A stretch of 64,000 bases of DNA from Flavobacteriales bacterium (GCA_021739695.1 JAIPBM010000004.1:124001-188000), one strand, 5' to 3'; counted from the stretch's first letter, positions 43,770 to 52,990 are shown. The notes: a model not told the origin generated them from the sequence alone. Numbers and translations: made by a program.

Positions 43770-44345
43770 ATGAAAAAACTATTCTTCTTTTTATTGATTG
43801 CTGGTTCATTGGGACTTCAAAGCTGTCAATACAATACTATTGTCGAAAAACAGGAAGCGGTAACCGCGCAGTGGTCACAGGTTGAAAACGTTTACCAACG
43901 AAGAGCAGACCTTATCCCGAATTTGGTTGCTACGGTAAAAGGCTATGCCGATTTTGAACAGGAAACGCTGACTGCCGTAATTGAGGCACGCGCCAAAGCA
44001 ACGAGTGTGAATGTGGACGCATCGAAATTGGATGCGAACAGCATTCAGCAATTTCAAGCTGCGCAAGATGGATTGTCATCGGCTTTGAGCAAATTGATGG
44101 TGGTGGTAGAGCGTTATCCAGAATTGAAAGCGAATCAGAATTTCTTGGAATTGCAATCGCAATTGGAAGGCACTGAAAATCGTATTGCTGTAGAACGCAA
44201 GAAGTTCAACGAAGCGGCTCAGGATTACAATACATACATCCGCAAATTCCCAAATAACATGATCGCGGGCATGTTCGATTTCGAAAAGAAAGAATATTTC
44301 GAAGCAGATAAAGGCGCGGAGACAGCTCCAAAAGTGGAATTCTGA
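43770..44345 (+). CDS. lemA: LemA-family lipoprotein
   Basis: 191 residues from the ATG at 43770. A lipoprotein signal (FFFLLIAGSLGLQSC, Cys at about 19) precedes the LemA core: QWSQVENVYQRRADLIPNLVATVKGYADFE and ELQSQLEGTENRIAVERKKFNEAAQDYN, long helices typical of the family. Anchored in the envelope; exact role unknown. Two TPM-domain genes follow with 1-bp and overlapping junctions, the usual LemA-TPM cluster of Bacteroidota. Confidence 0.93.
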   Translation: MKKLFFFLLIAGSLGLQSCQYNTIVEKQEAVTAQWSQVENVYQRRADLIPNLVATVKGYADFEQETLTAVIEARAKATSVNVDASKLDANSIQQFQAAQDGLSSALSKLMVVVERYPELKANQNFLELQSQLEGTENRIAVERKKFNEAAQDYNTYIRKFPNNMIAGMFDFEKKEYFEADKGAETAPKVEF

Positions 44346-44346
44346 T

Positions 44347-44781
44347 TTGAAAGCTTCTGAATACTTCACCGAAGCACGGCTTGCCGAACTCGATAAGGCG
44401 ATCAAAGCTGCCGAAAAGGCAACTTCGGGCGAGGTGCGTCTTTATGTAGAAGACAAGTGCAAGGAAGATGTGATGGACCGTGCGGCTTTCTTGTTCGGAG
44501 AGCTGAAAATGCACAAGACAGAACTTCGAAATGGTGTGCTATTCTATTTGGCAATGACCGATCGGAAATTTGCCATTTTGGGCGATGGCGGCATCAACGC
44601 CAAAGTGGCGGCTGATTTCTGGGATCAGATAAAAGCGGAGATGCTTTCTCGATTCAAAGAAGAAAAGTTTGCAGAAGGTTTGCAGAAGGGGATTTCGATG
44701 GCTGGCGAAGCGCTTTCCACACATTTCCCTTATCAGAAAGGTGATGTGAACGAACTCTCAGACGAAATCATCATCAAATGA
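44347..44781 (+). CDS. TPM-domain protein (cytoplasmic, first of two)
   Basis: 144 residues from a TTG start at 44347, one base after the lemA stop; the family's usual beginning (MKASEYFT) starts exactly there. The TPM fold is seen in ELDKAIKAAEKATSGEVRLYVED, GVLFYLAMTDRKFAILGDGGINAKV and EGLQKGISMAGEALSTHFPY. No signal peptide. TPM domains take part in photosystem repair in plants and membrane-protein handling elsewhere; the bacterial role is open. The last 4 bp overlap the next start (ATGA). Confidence 0.88.
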   Translation: MKASEYFTEARLAELDKAIKAAEKATSGEVRLYVEDKCKEDVMDRAAFLFGELKMHKTELRNGVLFYLAMTDRKFAILGDGGINAKVAADFWDQIKAEMLSRFKEEKFAEGLQKGISMAGEALSTHFPYQKGDVNELSDEIIIK

Positions 44782-45551
44782 GAAACTTGCTTTTCATCTT
44801 TCTACTTGCAATTCCGTTTTCGGTTTTTTCTCAGAATTTTCCTGCCAGATCCAATCGCTTAGTAAACGATTTTACAGGCACGCTTTCTGGTGCAGAAATC
44901 AGTCAGCTAGAACAAAAGCTGGTTGCCTACGATCGCGAAAGCTCCGTACAAATTGCCATCGTCATTATCAAGTCGCTGGATGGTTACGAGATCAGCGATT
45001 ATGCTTTTGAGCTGGGTGAGAAATGGGGTGTGGGAAGAAGCGGAAAAGACAATGGCGCACTCATTCTCGTAAGTATGGCTGACCACAAAATGTGGATTGC
45101 CACTGGCTACGGACTGGAAGCAACGTTGACGGATGCGATGTGCAAACGCATCATTGAAAATGAAATGAAACCGCGTTTCCGACAGGATGATTATGCCGGT
45201 GGTTTGGCATCAGCCGCAGACGCCATGATTCTTGCTACCCGTGGCGAATACAAAGGCGAAGGTGGAAGTGGCGATGGGGCTGCAGCGCCTATCGGAAGTA
45301 TTTTATTCATCGTCTTGGTGTTCGGTATTGTTTGGTTGATAAAAGCCAAGCAGGTGCGCGATTATTCGCGTGTCAACAATATGGGCTTCTGGGCAGCTTG
45401 GATGCTTTTGAACGCGGCTAGTCGCAATCACCCAGGTTCGTACGGTTCTTTCCGAGGAGGTAGCGGTGGATTTTCTGGTGGTGGCGGAGGCGGCTTCGGT
45501 GGCTTTGGAGGAGGAAGTTTTGGTGGTGGTGGTGCTGGCGGAAGTTGGTAA
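44778..45551 (+). CDS. TPM-domain membrane protein with Gly-rich tail (second of two)
   Basis: 257 residues. A signal peptide (1-18) is followed by a TPM domain (FPARSNRLVNDFTGTLSGAE, SVQIAIVIIKSLDGYEISDYA, MWIATGYGLEATLTDAMCKRI). One membrane helix lies at about 173-190, and the glycine-rich C-terminal tail (GGFSGGGGGGFGGFGGGS) is the common YgcG-type ending. The TPM domain faces the periplasm with the tail on the other side of the helix. Third gene of the lemA cluster. Confidence 0.9.
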   Translation: MRNLLFIFLLAIPFSVFSQNFPARSNRLVNDFTGTLSGAEISQLEQKLVAYDRESSVQIAIVIIKSLDGYEISDYAFELGEKWGVGRSGKDNGALILVSMADHKMWIATGYGLEATLTDAMCKRIIENEMKPRFRQDDYAGGLASAADAMILATRGEYKGEGGSGDGAAAPIGSILFIVLVFGIVWLIKAKQVRDYSRVNNMGFWAAWMLLNAASRNHPGSYGSFRGGSGGFSGGGGGGFGGFGGGSFGGGGAGGSW

Positions 45552-45559
45552 TTTGCAGC

Positions 45560-46252
45560 ATGCAACTTTCAGCAGAAAAACAAAAGCAGGCCGATCTCAT
45601 TTACCTCATTCTTGCGGGAATTTTCATTGCCTCGCTTGTTTCATGTAATCTCATCTTTCAGAAATTCTTCACCTGGAATCCTTTTGGACTCTACACCTTC
45701 GAGATTTCAGTTGGTATTCTTCCGTATCCGATCACGTTTTTGGTTACCGATCTTATTTCTGAGATCTATGGAAGACGACATGCAGACCGCGTTGTAATGG
45801 CCGGTCTTGTTGCCAGTGTTTTTGTGCTTGGCGTAGTAACGCTGGCAGACATGGTTCCTGCTACCGATTGGTCGCCAGTGCAGAATGAAGAATTCAGTAA
45901 GGTGTTTGGACTGACCACTGTTTCGGTTGGTGCTTCAATGGCTGCATACCTAGCAGCCCAATTCATTGATATTCGTCTTTATCATTTTTGGAAACGGATG
46001 ACCAAAGGCAAGCATCTCTGGATACGGAATAACTTTTCTACCATGACTTCTCAGTTGGTTGATACGGTGCTGGTTGTCGGACTACTTTGCAGCGTTGGCG
46101 CCATCGATTGGAGTCGATTCACCGATCTGATCATTGCTGGATGGTTGTTCAAAGTAATTGTGGCTGCGCTCGATACACCCTTCATGTATTTAGGAACGTG
46201 GAGAATTCGCAAACAATTAGGTTTAAAAGGTTCAGAGGAGGTTGAATTCTGA
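45560..46252 (+). CDS. Queuosine-precursor transporter (YhhQ/VUT family)
   Basis: 230 residues from the ATG at 45560 with about six membrane helices. Family blocks are FTFEISVGILPYPITFLVTDLISEIYG (near 43-68), WIRNNFSTMTSQLVDTVLVV (the conserved TSQ-x-VD motif) and IAGWLFKVIVAALDTPFMYL. It imports preQ0/preQ1 for queuosine in tRNA. Directly after the lemA cluster (8 bp) and probably co-transcribed. Confidence 0.9.
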   Translation: MQLSAEKQKQADLIYLILAGIFIASLVSCNLIFQKFFTWNPFGLYTFEISVGILPYPITFLVTDLISEIYGRRHADRVVMAGLVASVFVLGVVTLADMVPATDWSPVQNEEFSKVFGLTTVSVGASMAAYLAAQFIDIRLYHFWKRMTKGKHLWIRNNFSTMTSQLVDTVLVVGLLCSVGAIDWSRFTDLIIAGWLFKVIVAALDTPFMYLGTWRIRKQLGLKGSEEVEF

Positions 46253-46344
46253 CCTCAGTCTGAAACAAGACACAACAAACTCGTGATAGAATAGATATTT
46301 GTACGAACAATCCAATTTTAAGAACGATAGAAGAAGTGGATAAG

Positions 46345-48756
46345 ATGTTGAGATTTTTCCTTTCGATGCTACTCACAGCATCTGTTTTTTCAAGTGCTTA
46401 CGCTCAAATATACGACCCTGTAAAGTGGTCTTTTTCTGCTGAGCGGGTTAGCGAAACAGAAGCGAACCTCATCTTTTCTGCTGCGCTCGAAAAAGGTTGG
46501 CATCTCTATTCTCAGTTTATCGATGGCGATGGACCAGTACCAACGTCATTCATTTTTCAAGATCTAGGAACTGCTAAACTAAACGGAAAGGTTTCTGAAG
46601 GAGAAGGCCACAAAGAAATGGATCCCAATTTTGGGATTGAGTTGAAGTATTTCGAGAATAAGGCTCGATTTGTTCAAAAGGTGAATGTATCGCCAGCAGC
46701 CACAACAGTTAAGGGAGAATTGGAATTCATGGTCTGCAACGATGAACGTTGCCTGCCGCCAGATTATCTTCCTTTCGAGTTCAAAATTCCTAAGGCAAAA
46801 AGTGTTGATTTTCCTATTGAAAAACCAGCAGATCAAGGGCTGGCCGAACCAGAACAAGCGCCCGAGCCAGAGATATTCGATCCGGTCATATGGACTTTCA
46901 GTCATAAAGACCTCGGAAACGGTGAATATGAGTTGAGTTTTTCGGCCACCGTTGATAAAGGTTGGCACGTGTACGCATTGAATGAGAAAGGTCAAGAATC
47001 GATGACTGCCACTGTCATCAATTTTCAGCCACTGTCGGGAGCTGAATTGACAGGTGACCCATCGCAGCCGGAGCCAATTTCAGAATATGATAGCATCATT
47101 GGAGAACAGTTGAATTACTTCTACGATCAAGCGGTTTTCACTCAGAAAGTAAGATTGCTTTCATCGCCTAGCAGCGTGAAAGGTTCCATTGAATTCTCAG
47201 CATGCAACGAGAATGGTTGTCTGCCACCAGAATTAGTCGATTTTGAATTTGAATTGAGTGGGGCAGTGGCCGAAGCCAGTTCGGAAGCAGATGGTGGAAT
47301 TGACAGATCTTGGATCGGTATTTTCATAGCAGGTTTTCTTGGTGGTTTACTAGCGCTTCTGACTCCTTGCGTTTTTCCGATGATTCCGCTTACCGTTTCA
47401 TTCTTCACCAAGCAGAGCAAGACGCGCGCAAAGGGAATCACCAATGCGCTTACTTATGGCGCTTTCATTGTCTTCATTTATGTCGTTCTCGGATTTTTGG
47501 TCACAGTGACTTTTGGTGCCGATGCCTTGAATGCGCTGAGCACGAATGTTTGGTTCAATCTGTTTTTCTTTGTGCTGCTGGTGGTTTTCGCCATTTCGTT
47601 CCTTGGAGCATTCGAGATCACGCTGCCAAGTTCATGGGTCAACAAGGCCGATCAAGCCTCAGACAAAGGCGGAATCATAGGTATCTTCTTCATGGCCTTC
47701 ACGCTTTCACTTGTATCTTTTTCCTGTACCGGACCAATTATCGGAACGCTGTTGGTTGAGGCTGCAGTTAACGGAGGTGTAATGGGGCCTATCATGGGAA
47801 TGACAGGTTTTAGCATGGCCTTGGCATTGCCTTTTGGCTTGTTTGCAGCCTTTCCTGGATGGTTGAATTCGATGCCGAAATCGGGCGGATGGCTAAATTC
47901 TGTGAAAGTGGTACTTGGTCTCTTGGAATTGGCTTTGGCATTCAAATTTTTGAGCAATGCCGACCTCGTAATGCAGGCTGGTTTATTGCAGCGAGAACTT
48001 TTCCTCACCATTTGGATCGCTATTTTCGGAACGCTTGCGCTTTATCTCTTCGGGTTCATCAAGTTTCCACACGATAGTCCGGTGAAGAATCTTTCTATTC
48101 CACGATACTTGTTCGGATTGGTGGTTTTGGTTTTCACCATTTACCTCATTCCAGGTCTGTGGGGCGCGCCACTTAAGATCATCAGTGGTTTTCCACCTCC
48201 GAACTTCTATAGTGAAAGCCCAAATGGATTTGGCGGTGGTGGAGAAATGTCGGTGGCCGAGAATGCTCTTACAGTCAATGGTGAAATTGTAGGTGAGCCA
48301 GAGCATTGTCCGCACGGATTGCCGTGTTTCCACGATTACGAGGAAGGTTTGGCTTACGCGAAGGAATCAGGAAAACCGATCATGCTTGATTTTACTGGCT
48401 GGGCTTGCGTCAATTGCCGAAAAATGGAGGAGCAGGTTTGGAGCGACCCGCGCGTTTTAAAACGCTTGCGAGAAGATTACGTGCTCATCTCACTTTACGT
48501 TGATGAGAAATTAGATCTTCCGAAAGAAGAGCAGATTGAAGTAGAAATAGGAGGGAAGACCAAAAAGCTACGGACGGTTGGAAACAAATGGAGTTATATG
48601 CAAGCCACGCGTTTCGGGACCAATTCTCAGCCTTACTATGTGGTACTTGACCACAATGAAAATCAATTGGGCGGACCTGCAGCTTACGATCCGGACATTG
48701 ATAAATACATCAAGTGGTTGGATGCTGGCATCGAGTCTTTTGGAGCATCGCAGTGA
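46345..48756 (+). CDS. dsbD: DsbD-type thiol:disulfide interchange protein with duplicated N-terminal domain
   Basis: 803 residues from the ATG at 46345 (an in-frame GTG at 46336 is less likely). After the signal peptide come two homologous DsbD-alpha-like domains: YDPVKWSFSAERVSE ... CNDERCLPPDYLPF (about 22-155) and FDPVIWTFSHKDLGN ... CNENGCLPPELVDF (about 173-300). The membrane part (about 315-620) has the redox cysteines in LTPCVFPMIPLT and SFSCTGPIIGT. The C-terminal thioredoxin domain has WACVNCRKMEEQ. It carries electrons from cytoplasmic thioredoxin to periplasmic partners. Most DsbD proteins have one alpha domain; two suggest two exits or a structural spacer. Confidence 0.93.
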   Translation: MLRFFLSMLLTASVFSSAYAQIYDPVKWSFSAERVSETEANLIFSAALEKGWHLYSQFIDGDGPVPTSFIFQDLGTAKLNGKVSEGEGHKEMDPNFGIELKYFENKARFVQKVNVSPAATTVKGELEFMVCNDERCLPPDYLPFEFKIPKAKSVDFPIEKPADQGLAEPEQAPEPEIFDPVIWTFSHKDLGNGEYELSFSATVDKGWHVYALNEKGQESMTATVINFQPLSGAELTGDPSQPEPISEYDSIIGEQLNYFYDQAVFTQKVRLLSSPSSVKGSIEFSACNENGCLPPELVDFEFELSGAVAEASSEADGGIDRSWIGIFIAGFLGGLLALLTPCVFPMIPLTVSFFTKQSKTRAKGITNALTYGAFIVFIYVVLGFLVTVTFGADALNALSTNVWFNLFFFVLLVVFAISFLGAFEITLPSSWVNKADQASDKGGIIGIFFMAFTLSLVSFSCTGPIIGTLLVEAAVNGGVMGPIMGMTGFSMALALPFGLFAAFPGWLNSMPKSGGWLNSVKVVLGLLELALAFKFLSNADLVMQAGLLQRELFLTIWIAIFGTLALYLFGFIKFPHDSPVKNLSIPRYLFGLVVLVFTIYLIPGLWGAPLKIISGFPPPNFYSESPNGFGGGGEMSVAENALTVNGEIVGEPEHCPHGLPCFHDYEEGLAYAKESGKPIMLDFTGWACVNCRKMEEQVWSDPRVLKRLREDYVLISLYVDEKLDLPKEEQIEVEIGGKTKKLRTVGNKWSYMQATRFGTNSQPYYVVLDHNENQLGGPAAYDPDIDKYIKWLDAGIESFGASQ

Positions 48757-48826
48757 TTATCGTTTGCCACTTGTTTTCTTCGGCCTTAGCCCGTTACTTT
48801 GCGCTTGTTTAGAATCTATCTAAATA

Positions 48827-49462
48827 ATGAGCGAGATACGTGTAGGAATAGCTGATGCCCACTTTGTGGTGAGAGAGGGACTGAAGTATGTCTTCTCGCA
48901 CGATAAGCACATCAAAATTGCTGGAGAATGCTCTGATGGAAAAGACATTCCTAAGCTGCTGAAAGAGAACTTGGATCTACTGGTTTTCGATTATGATCAT
49001 GCCGATTACATCTCTTTCGAAGATCTTCAAAAGGTATTCCGCGTAGCGCCAGATACCAACGTATTGGTGATTTCGGCCCACACAGACGCAGCTACTGTTA
49101 ATCGCATTATTCGTCAGCCCGTAAAAGGGTTGCTGTCTAAAGAATGCAGCGAAGCGGAGATATTGGATGCCGTTCGGGCCACAGCCAAAGGAGACAAGTT
49201 CTATTGCAATCGCATTCTTGATGTAGTAACGGAATCGAAGAAGGATGGCGCGGGCGAAGATTGTTCTCCGACCGTGTTATCGCAGCGCGAAATAGAAGTG
49301 GTGGAATACATCGCGCAAGGCTTGACCGCAGCCGAAGTGGCTGATAAGATGTGCTTGTCTGTGCACACCATCAACACGCATCGCAAGAATATCTTCAAGA
49401 AATTAGGCGTTAATTCTACCACAGAATTGGTGCGCTACGCGCTGAAAACAGCGCTGATCTGA
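48827..49462 (+). CDS. NarL/FixJ-type response regulator
   Basis: 211 residues. The receiver domain (1-120) has phospho-acceptor Asp55 (LVFDYD), Ser near 83 and Lys in KGLLSKE, but the acidic pair near the N-terminus is Asp10-Ala11 (IADAH) instead of DD, so Mg2+ binding may be weak. The C-terminal LuxR HTH (about 147-205) is standard: LSQREIEVVEYIAQGLTAAE and LSVHTINTHRKNIFKKLGV. No histidine kinase is adjacent, so it is an orphan regulator. A TTACTTTG sequence resembling a -7 box lies about 30 bp upstream. Confidence 0.92.
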   Translation: MSEIRVGIADAHFVVREGLKYVFSHDKHIKIAGECSDGKDIPKLLKENLDLLVFDYDHADYISFEDLQKVFRVAPDTNVLVISAHTDAATVNRIIRQPVKGLLSKECSEAEILDAVRATAKGDKFYCNRILDVVTESKKDGAGEDCSPTVLSQREIEVVEYIAQGLTAAEVADKMCLSVHTINTHRKNIFKKLGVNSTTELVRYALKTALI

Positions 49463-49595
49463 GCCTGCTGGCCTTGAGCCGAAACGATTCCTTCATCTTT
49501 CTATCCTCAGTAATTTCCTTCGTCTAGAACAACTGGGCGAAAACGGTCGTTGCGTTCTATATTTACCTCATCAACTTAAATTGATATTTATCAAA

Positions 49596-51122
49596 ATGGG
49601 CATTGCAAAATTTATAGAGAAGAAGATCATCAAACACCTGCCTTCTGTTGCGCGCGCTGTGCAACGCAGCATGAATGACGACAAGAAGATTGACCTGATA
49701 ATGAACGAAATGCGGAACGACCCGGAAATGGTGAATTCGCTTTTCCCGTACCGAGATAAATTTCCGGTTAACTCGAAGATGCCCGAAAAATCGATGTCGA
49801 AAGAGGAGATTCTAGCGCAGATCAAAGAAATGCATGCTCTTGAAAGCGCGCCTTGGAAGGGCGGCAAGATCAGCGGTTCATTCTATCATGGCGATCAAGA
49901 CCATTACGATTTCCTGAATGAGGCTTTTGGATATTACTCACAAGTGAATTCCATTCAGCGCGATGTGTGTCCTTCGCTTACCAAGTATGAGGGCGAGATC
50001 ATTGCCATGACACTGGATATTTTCAATGGCGATGCGGTGAACAAGCGCAATCCTGAGGAAAAGGCCTGCGGGTCGCTGACAACAGGCGGCACCGACAGTA
50101 TCTTTCAATCGGTATATGCTCACAGAGAATGGGGTGTGGATCAGAAGAATATCACGCAACCAGAGATCGTGCTTCCTGTTTCGGCACATCCTGCCTTCTT
50201 CAAAGCCGCGCATTACTTGAACATGAAAGCGGTGCCAGTCAAATTGGATGAGAATTTCCAAGCAGATGTGGCCGATATGGAAAGTAAGATCACGTCCAAT
50301 ACAGTAATGGTAATTGGTTCGGCAGGGAACTACGGCCACGGTATCATCGACCCATTGGAGAAGATCTCAGCTCTTGCGCTTAAACACGGAATCGGAATGC
50401 ACGTGGATGGCTGCCTTGGTGGATTCATCCTTGCTTGGGCAGAGCCGCTGGGCATTGAGTGTCCGGTGTTCGATTTCCGTCTGCCTGGGGTTACGGCCAT
50501 TTCTGCCGATACGCACAAGTACGGTTATGCGCTCAAGGGAACATCAACCGTGCTGTTCAGCAACGAGAAGCTAAGACGCTATCAATACTCAGGTGAAGTA
50601 GATTGGCCGGGTGGCGTTTACATCTCAACCGGTTTTAACGGTAGTAAGTCGGGTGGATTGTTTGCGGCTACCTGGGCTGCCATGATGCACTACGGGAAAG
50701 AAGGCTATCTGAATCGCGCCAAGAAGATCTTTGATGTGAATCTGCGCCTGAAGAATGTGGTGCGTTCAATCCCTGAATTGAAATTGTTCGGTGATTCGCT
50801 TTTCATCACGGCAGTTGGTTCCGATCAGTTCAACATCTACCATGTGAACGACCACCTGAAAACCAAAGGCTGGCGAATGAACGGCCAGCAGCATCCGAAC
50901 GGATTTCACTTTTGCATTACGGGTCCGCAGATCACCAATCCGACCATTGTGGAGGAGTTTGAAAAGGATCTGAAAGCGGCAGTTGAATACGCCAAAGCAC
51001 AGAAAGGCGACCCGAAATCGGCAGCGATGTACGGTGGAGCAGGGAAGGAGATCGACCCATCCATGTACATGCCCATGCTAACTGCTTACACCGATGTGAC
51101 CCAAAGCACGTATCCGTTCTAA
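49596..51122 (+). CDS. PLP-dependent sphingosine-1-phosphate-lyase-like enzyme
   Basis: 508 residues from the ATG at 49596. It belongs to the group II decarboxylase/SPL fold: CGSLTTGGTDSIFQSVYAHRE, VIGSAGNYGHGIIDPLEKI, HVDGCLGGFILAWAEPLG and the PLP-binding Lys308 in ISADTHKYGYALKGTST. The GSAGNY segment and the length are typical of sphinganine-1-phosphate aldolase relatives instead of glutamate decarboxylase. Bacteroidota make sphingolipids, so a role in their turnover is plausible; other C-C lyase or decarboxylase substrates remain possible. No membrane anchor is evident. Confidence 0.85.
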   Translation: MGIAKFIEKKIIKHLPSVARAVQRSMNDDKKIDLIMNEMRNDPEMVNSLFPYRDKFPVNSKMPEKSMSKEEILAQIKEMHALESAPWKGGKISGSFYHGDQDHYDFLNEAFGYYSQVNSIQRDVCPSLTKYEGEIIAMTLDIFNGDAVNKRNPEEKACGSLTTGGTDSIFQSVYAHREWGVDQKNITQPEIVLPVSAHPAFFKAAHYLNMKAVPVKLDENFQADVADMESKITSNTVMVIGSAGNYGHGIIDPLEKISALALKHGIGMHVDGCLGGFILAWAEPLGIECPVFDFRLPGVTAISADTHKYGYALKGTSTVLFSNEKLRRYQYSGEVDWPGGVYISTGFNGSKSGGLFAATWAAMMHYGKEGYLNRAKKIFDVNLRLKNVVRSIPELKLFGDSLFITAVGSDQFNIYHVNDHLKTKGWRMNGQQHPNGFHFCITGPQITNPTIVEEFEKDLKAAVEYAKAQKGDPKSAAMYGGAGKEIDPSMYMPMLTAYTDVTQSTYPF

Positions 51123-51135
51123 AATGGACGAATAA

Positions 51136-51268
51136 CGATTAACGAACTGCGATGAACGAATGATGCTGATGGTAAATTTCAGAATGTCTATGGTCTGTGC
51201 GGATCTCTTAACTCGTAGAACCGCAGGCATAGTGCCCGTTGTGCGGGGCAATCGCAGTTCGTTAATCG
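51136..51268. other. Strongly folded intergenic element (closing stem plus two hairpins)
   Basis: An 18-bp perfect stem, CGATTAACGAACTGCGAT (51136-51153) with its complement at 51251-51268, encloses 97 bases. Inside are hairpin 1, CTATG..TGCGG (51188-51202) with CCGCA..CATAG (51221-51232), and hairpin 2, TGCCC (51233-51237) with GGGCA (51246-51250). Hairpin 1, hairpin 2 and the closing arm abut with no spare bases, as in a multi-way RNA junction. Further partial pairing continues outside the stem (cgaata with tattcg). It occupies most of the gap between the lyase-like and FGGY kinase genes. It could be an RNA element of the kinase leader or a miniature mobile element. Confidence 0.75.
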
Positions 51269-51351
51269 ATAATCGATATTCGCAAATAGTTGAGTTGCGA
51301 ATTCATTATTGTTCTGAACGATTGCTCACCTGCTAAATCCTAGTACCTCTC

Positions 51352-52938
51352 ATGACCAACCTCATCTCAAAATGCGTGCTGTCCATCGACCTTGGTTCTA
51401 GCGGACCAAAGATCTCTGTTGTAGACGAGAGTGGTAAAATTCTGGCCACGCGATCGGGTAATTGCGAGAGCACCTATGTGCAAGATGGCAAAGGAGTGGA
51501 GCAGGATGCCAACGAATGGTGGTCACAGATCATGCTGCTATCCAAAGAGGTGATTGAAGAGTCTGGCACGGCCAACCGTATTGTTGCCATCGGTAATTGT
51601 GCCCAATATTTCAGTTCTGTGCCTGTTGATAAAGACGGGAATCCGACCCACAACGTCATTATGTGGGAAGACCTTCGGGCCGAAAAGTACGTTAGGGAAA
51701 AGCTTGGGAGCTTTCCCGCCATAGAAGGTTATAATGTTTTCAAGTTGCTGCGATGGCTCTCTTCTGTGGGCATACCGCCTGTTATTTGGGGCGTTGGCGC
51801 ATCGTGCCACATGCTGCTGCTCAAAAACGAGAAGCCCGATGTGTGGAAAAAGACTTACAAGGTGATGGAGCCTTCCGATTTCATCAGCATGAAGCTGACG
51901 GGCAAGTTCCAAACAAACGAGAACACGGGTTTTACCTATGCCATGATCAAAAAAGCGGCATGGAGCAAAGGAACCTACAACAAGAATCTGATAGATGCAT
52001 TGGGGCTCGATAGTGATCGTTTCCCAGACATTCTGCCTGTGGGTGCCGACCTCGGAGCCCCCACCAAGGAGGTGATAGAAAAGCTCGGTATCTCTGAAAA
52101 TGTACGGGTGTTTTCGGGCATGCAGGATACCACCGCGTGTATGCTCGGAGGTGGCGGTTTTGACGACCTTGATATGGTGATTGAGATCGGCACCACTTTG
52201 AACACCGGTGTGGTAATAGAGAACAGAACCTTCGATATTCTGAACGCCATTTATTCGGTCAGCAGTCCGGTGCCCAACAAATTCATCATGGTGGGCGAGG
52301 CAGGCGCTGGCGCCAAAGCACTGAACTATCTGCTGGAAGGGTTCTTCCGCGTGGCCGATTCGCTTACACACATCAATGCCGAAACGGATGAACATTACGC
52401 GAAGATCGCAGACGTCATGGCGGCCCAATCGCCCATCGGGTGCAACGGTGTCATTTTTCTCCCGTGGATATTCGGTGCCACTTTCCCTGAGCCGGATGGC
52501 AATATGCGTGGCGGCTTCATCAATCTAAGTCCCGACAACTCGAGGAACGATATGATACGCGCAGTATTCGAATCGTATGCCATGAACTTTAAGTGGATGC
52601 TCGAACTCAAGGAAAAGAACCTCAAGGGCAAGATCAAGAAGGTGAACTTTACGGGAGGAGGCGCCATGTGGGAAACATCTGCTCAGATCTGTGCCGATGC
52701 CCTGAAGATCCCGGTGCACGTTATGGACGAACCTCGGCAGGCAAATACCAAGGGCATTGCAGCTGTTTGTTTTAATAACCTTGGTCTGGTCACCTACGAG
52801 GAGATGAAAACCAAGCTCAAGGTGAAGAAGGTATTCGAACCGCAACCAGAAAACTTTGCCTACTACGATAAGCAGTTGAAGACCTTCAAAAAGCTCTTTA
52901 AGAAGATGCGGCCTATTTATGCTGAGTTAAATAAGTAG
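51352..52938 (+). CDS. FGGY-family carbohydrate kinase (xylulokinase-like)
   Basis: 528 residues. The N-terminal ATPase/sugar part begins VLSIDLGSSGPKISVVDESG (phosphate 1 motif). VIMWEDLRAEKY and DTTACMLGGGGF (around 260) follow, then EIGTTLNTGVV, and the C-terminal FTGGGAMWETSAQICADALKIPV with the adenosine motif. The usual xylulokinase or glycerol-kinase specificity residues cannot be assigned confidently. It phosphorylates a sugar or polyol. No sugar isomerase or transporter is nearby. A folded element lies in its 229-bp upstream gap. Confidence 0.88.
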   Translation: MTNLISKCVLSIDLGSSGPKISVVDESGKILATRSGNCESTYVQDGKGVEQDANEWWSQIMLLSKEVIEESGTANRIVAIGNCAQYFSSVPVDKDGNPTHNVIMWEDLRAEKYVREKLGSFPAIEGYNVFKLLRWLSSVGIPPVIWGVGASCHMLLLKNEKPDVWKKTYKVMEPSDFISMKLTGKFQTNENTGFTYAMIKKAAWSKGTYNKNLIDALGLDSDRFPDILPVGADLGAPTKEVIEKLGISENVRVFSGMQDTTACMLGGGGFDDLDMVIEIGTTLNTGVVIENRTFDILNAIYSVSSPVPNKFIMVGEAGAGAKALNYLLEGFFRVADSLTHINAETDEHYAKIADVMAAQSPIGCNGVIFLPWIFGATFPEPDGNMRGGFINLSPDNSRNDMIRAVFESYAMNFKWMLELKEKNLKGKIKKVNFTGGGAMWETSAQICADALKIPVHVMDEPRQANTKGIAAVCFNNLGLVTYEEMKTKLKVKKVFEPQPENFAYYDKQLKTFKKLFKKMRPIYAELNK

Positions 52939-52973
52939 AAGGTCCTTGTTATGTATTGCTTGCGGAGAGCCTG

Positions 52974-52990
52974 CCCTGAGCGAAGTCGAA
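52974..52990. repeat. CCCTGAGCGAAGTCGAA intergenic repeat fragment
   Basis: This 17-base string occurs in intergenic regions of many unrelated bacterial genomes as half of a hairpin (recalled, not checked). Its usual partner, TTCGACTTCGCTCAGGG, is reduced here to a weak ccttcgatac at about 53,015. It lies in the convergent gap 52,939-53,139, which otherwise holds nothing recognisable. Confidence 0.5.

Noticed and set aside
51538-52428. 296-codon antisense frame in the FGGY kinase gene
   Set aside because: Shadow frame with His/Cys-rich composition and no domain; the sense gene is unambiguous.
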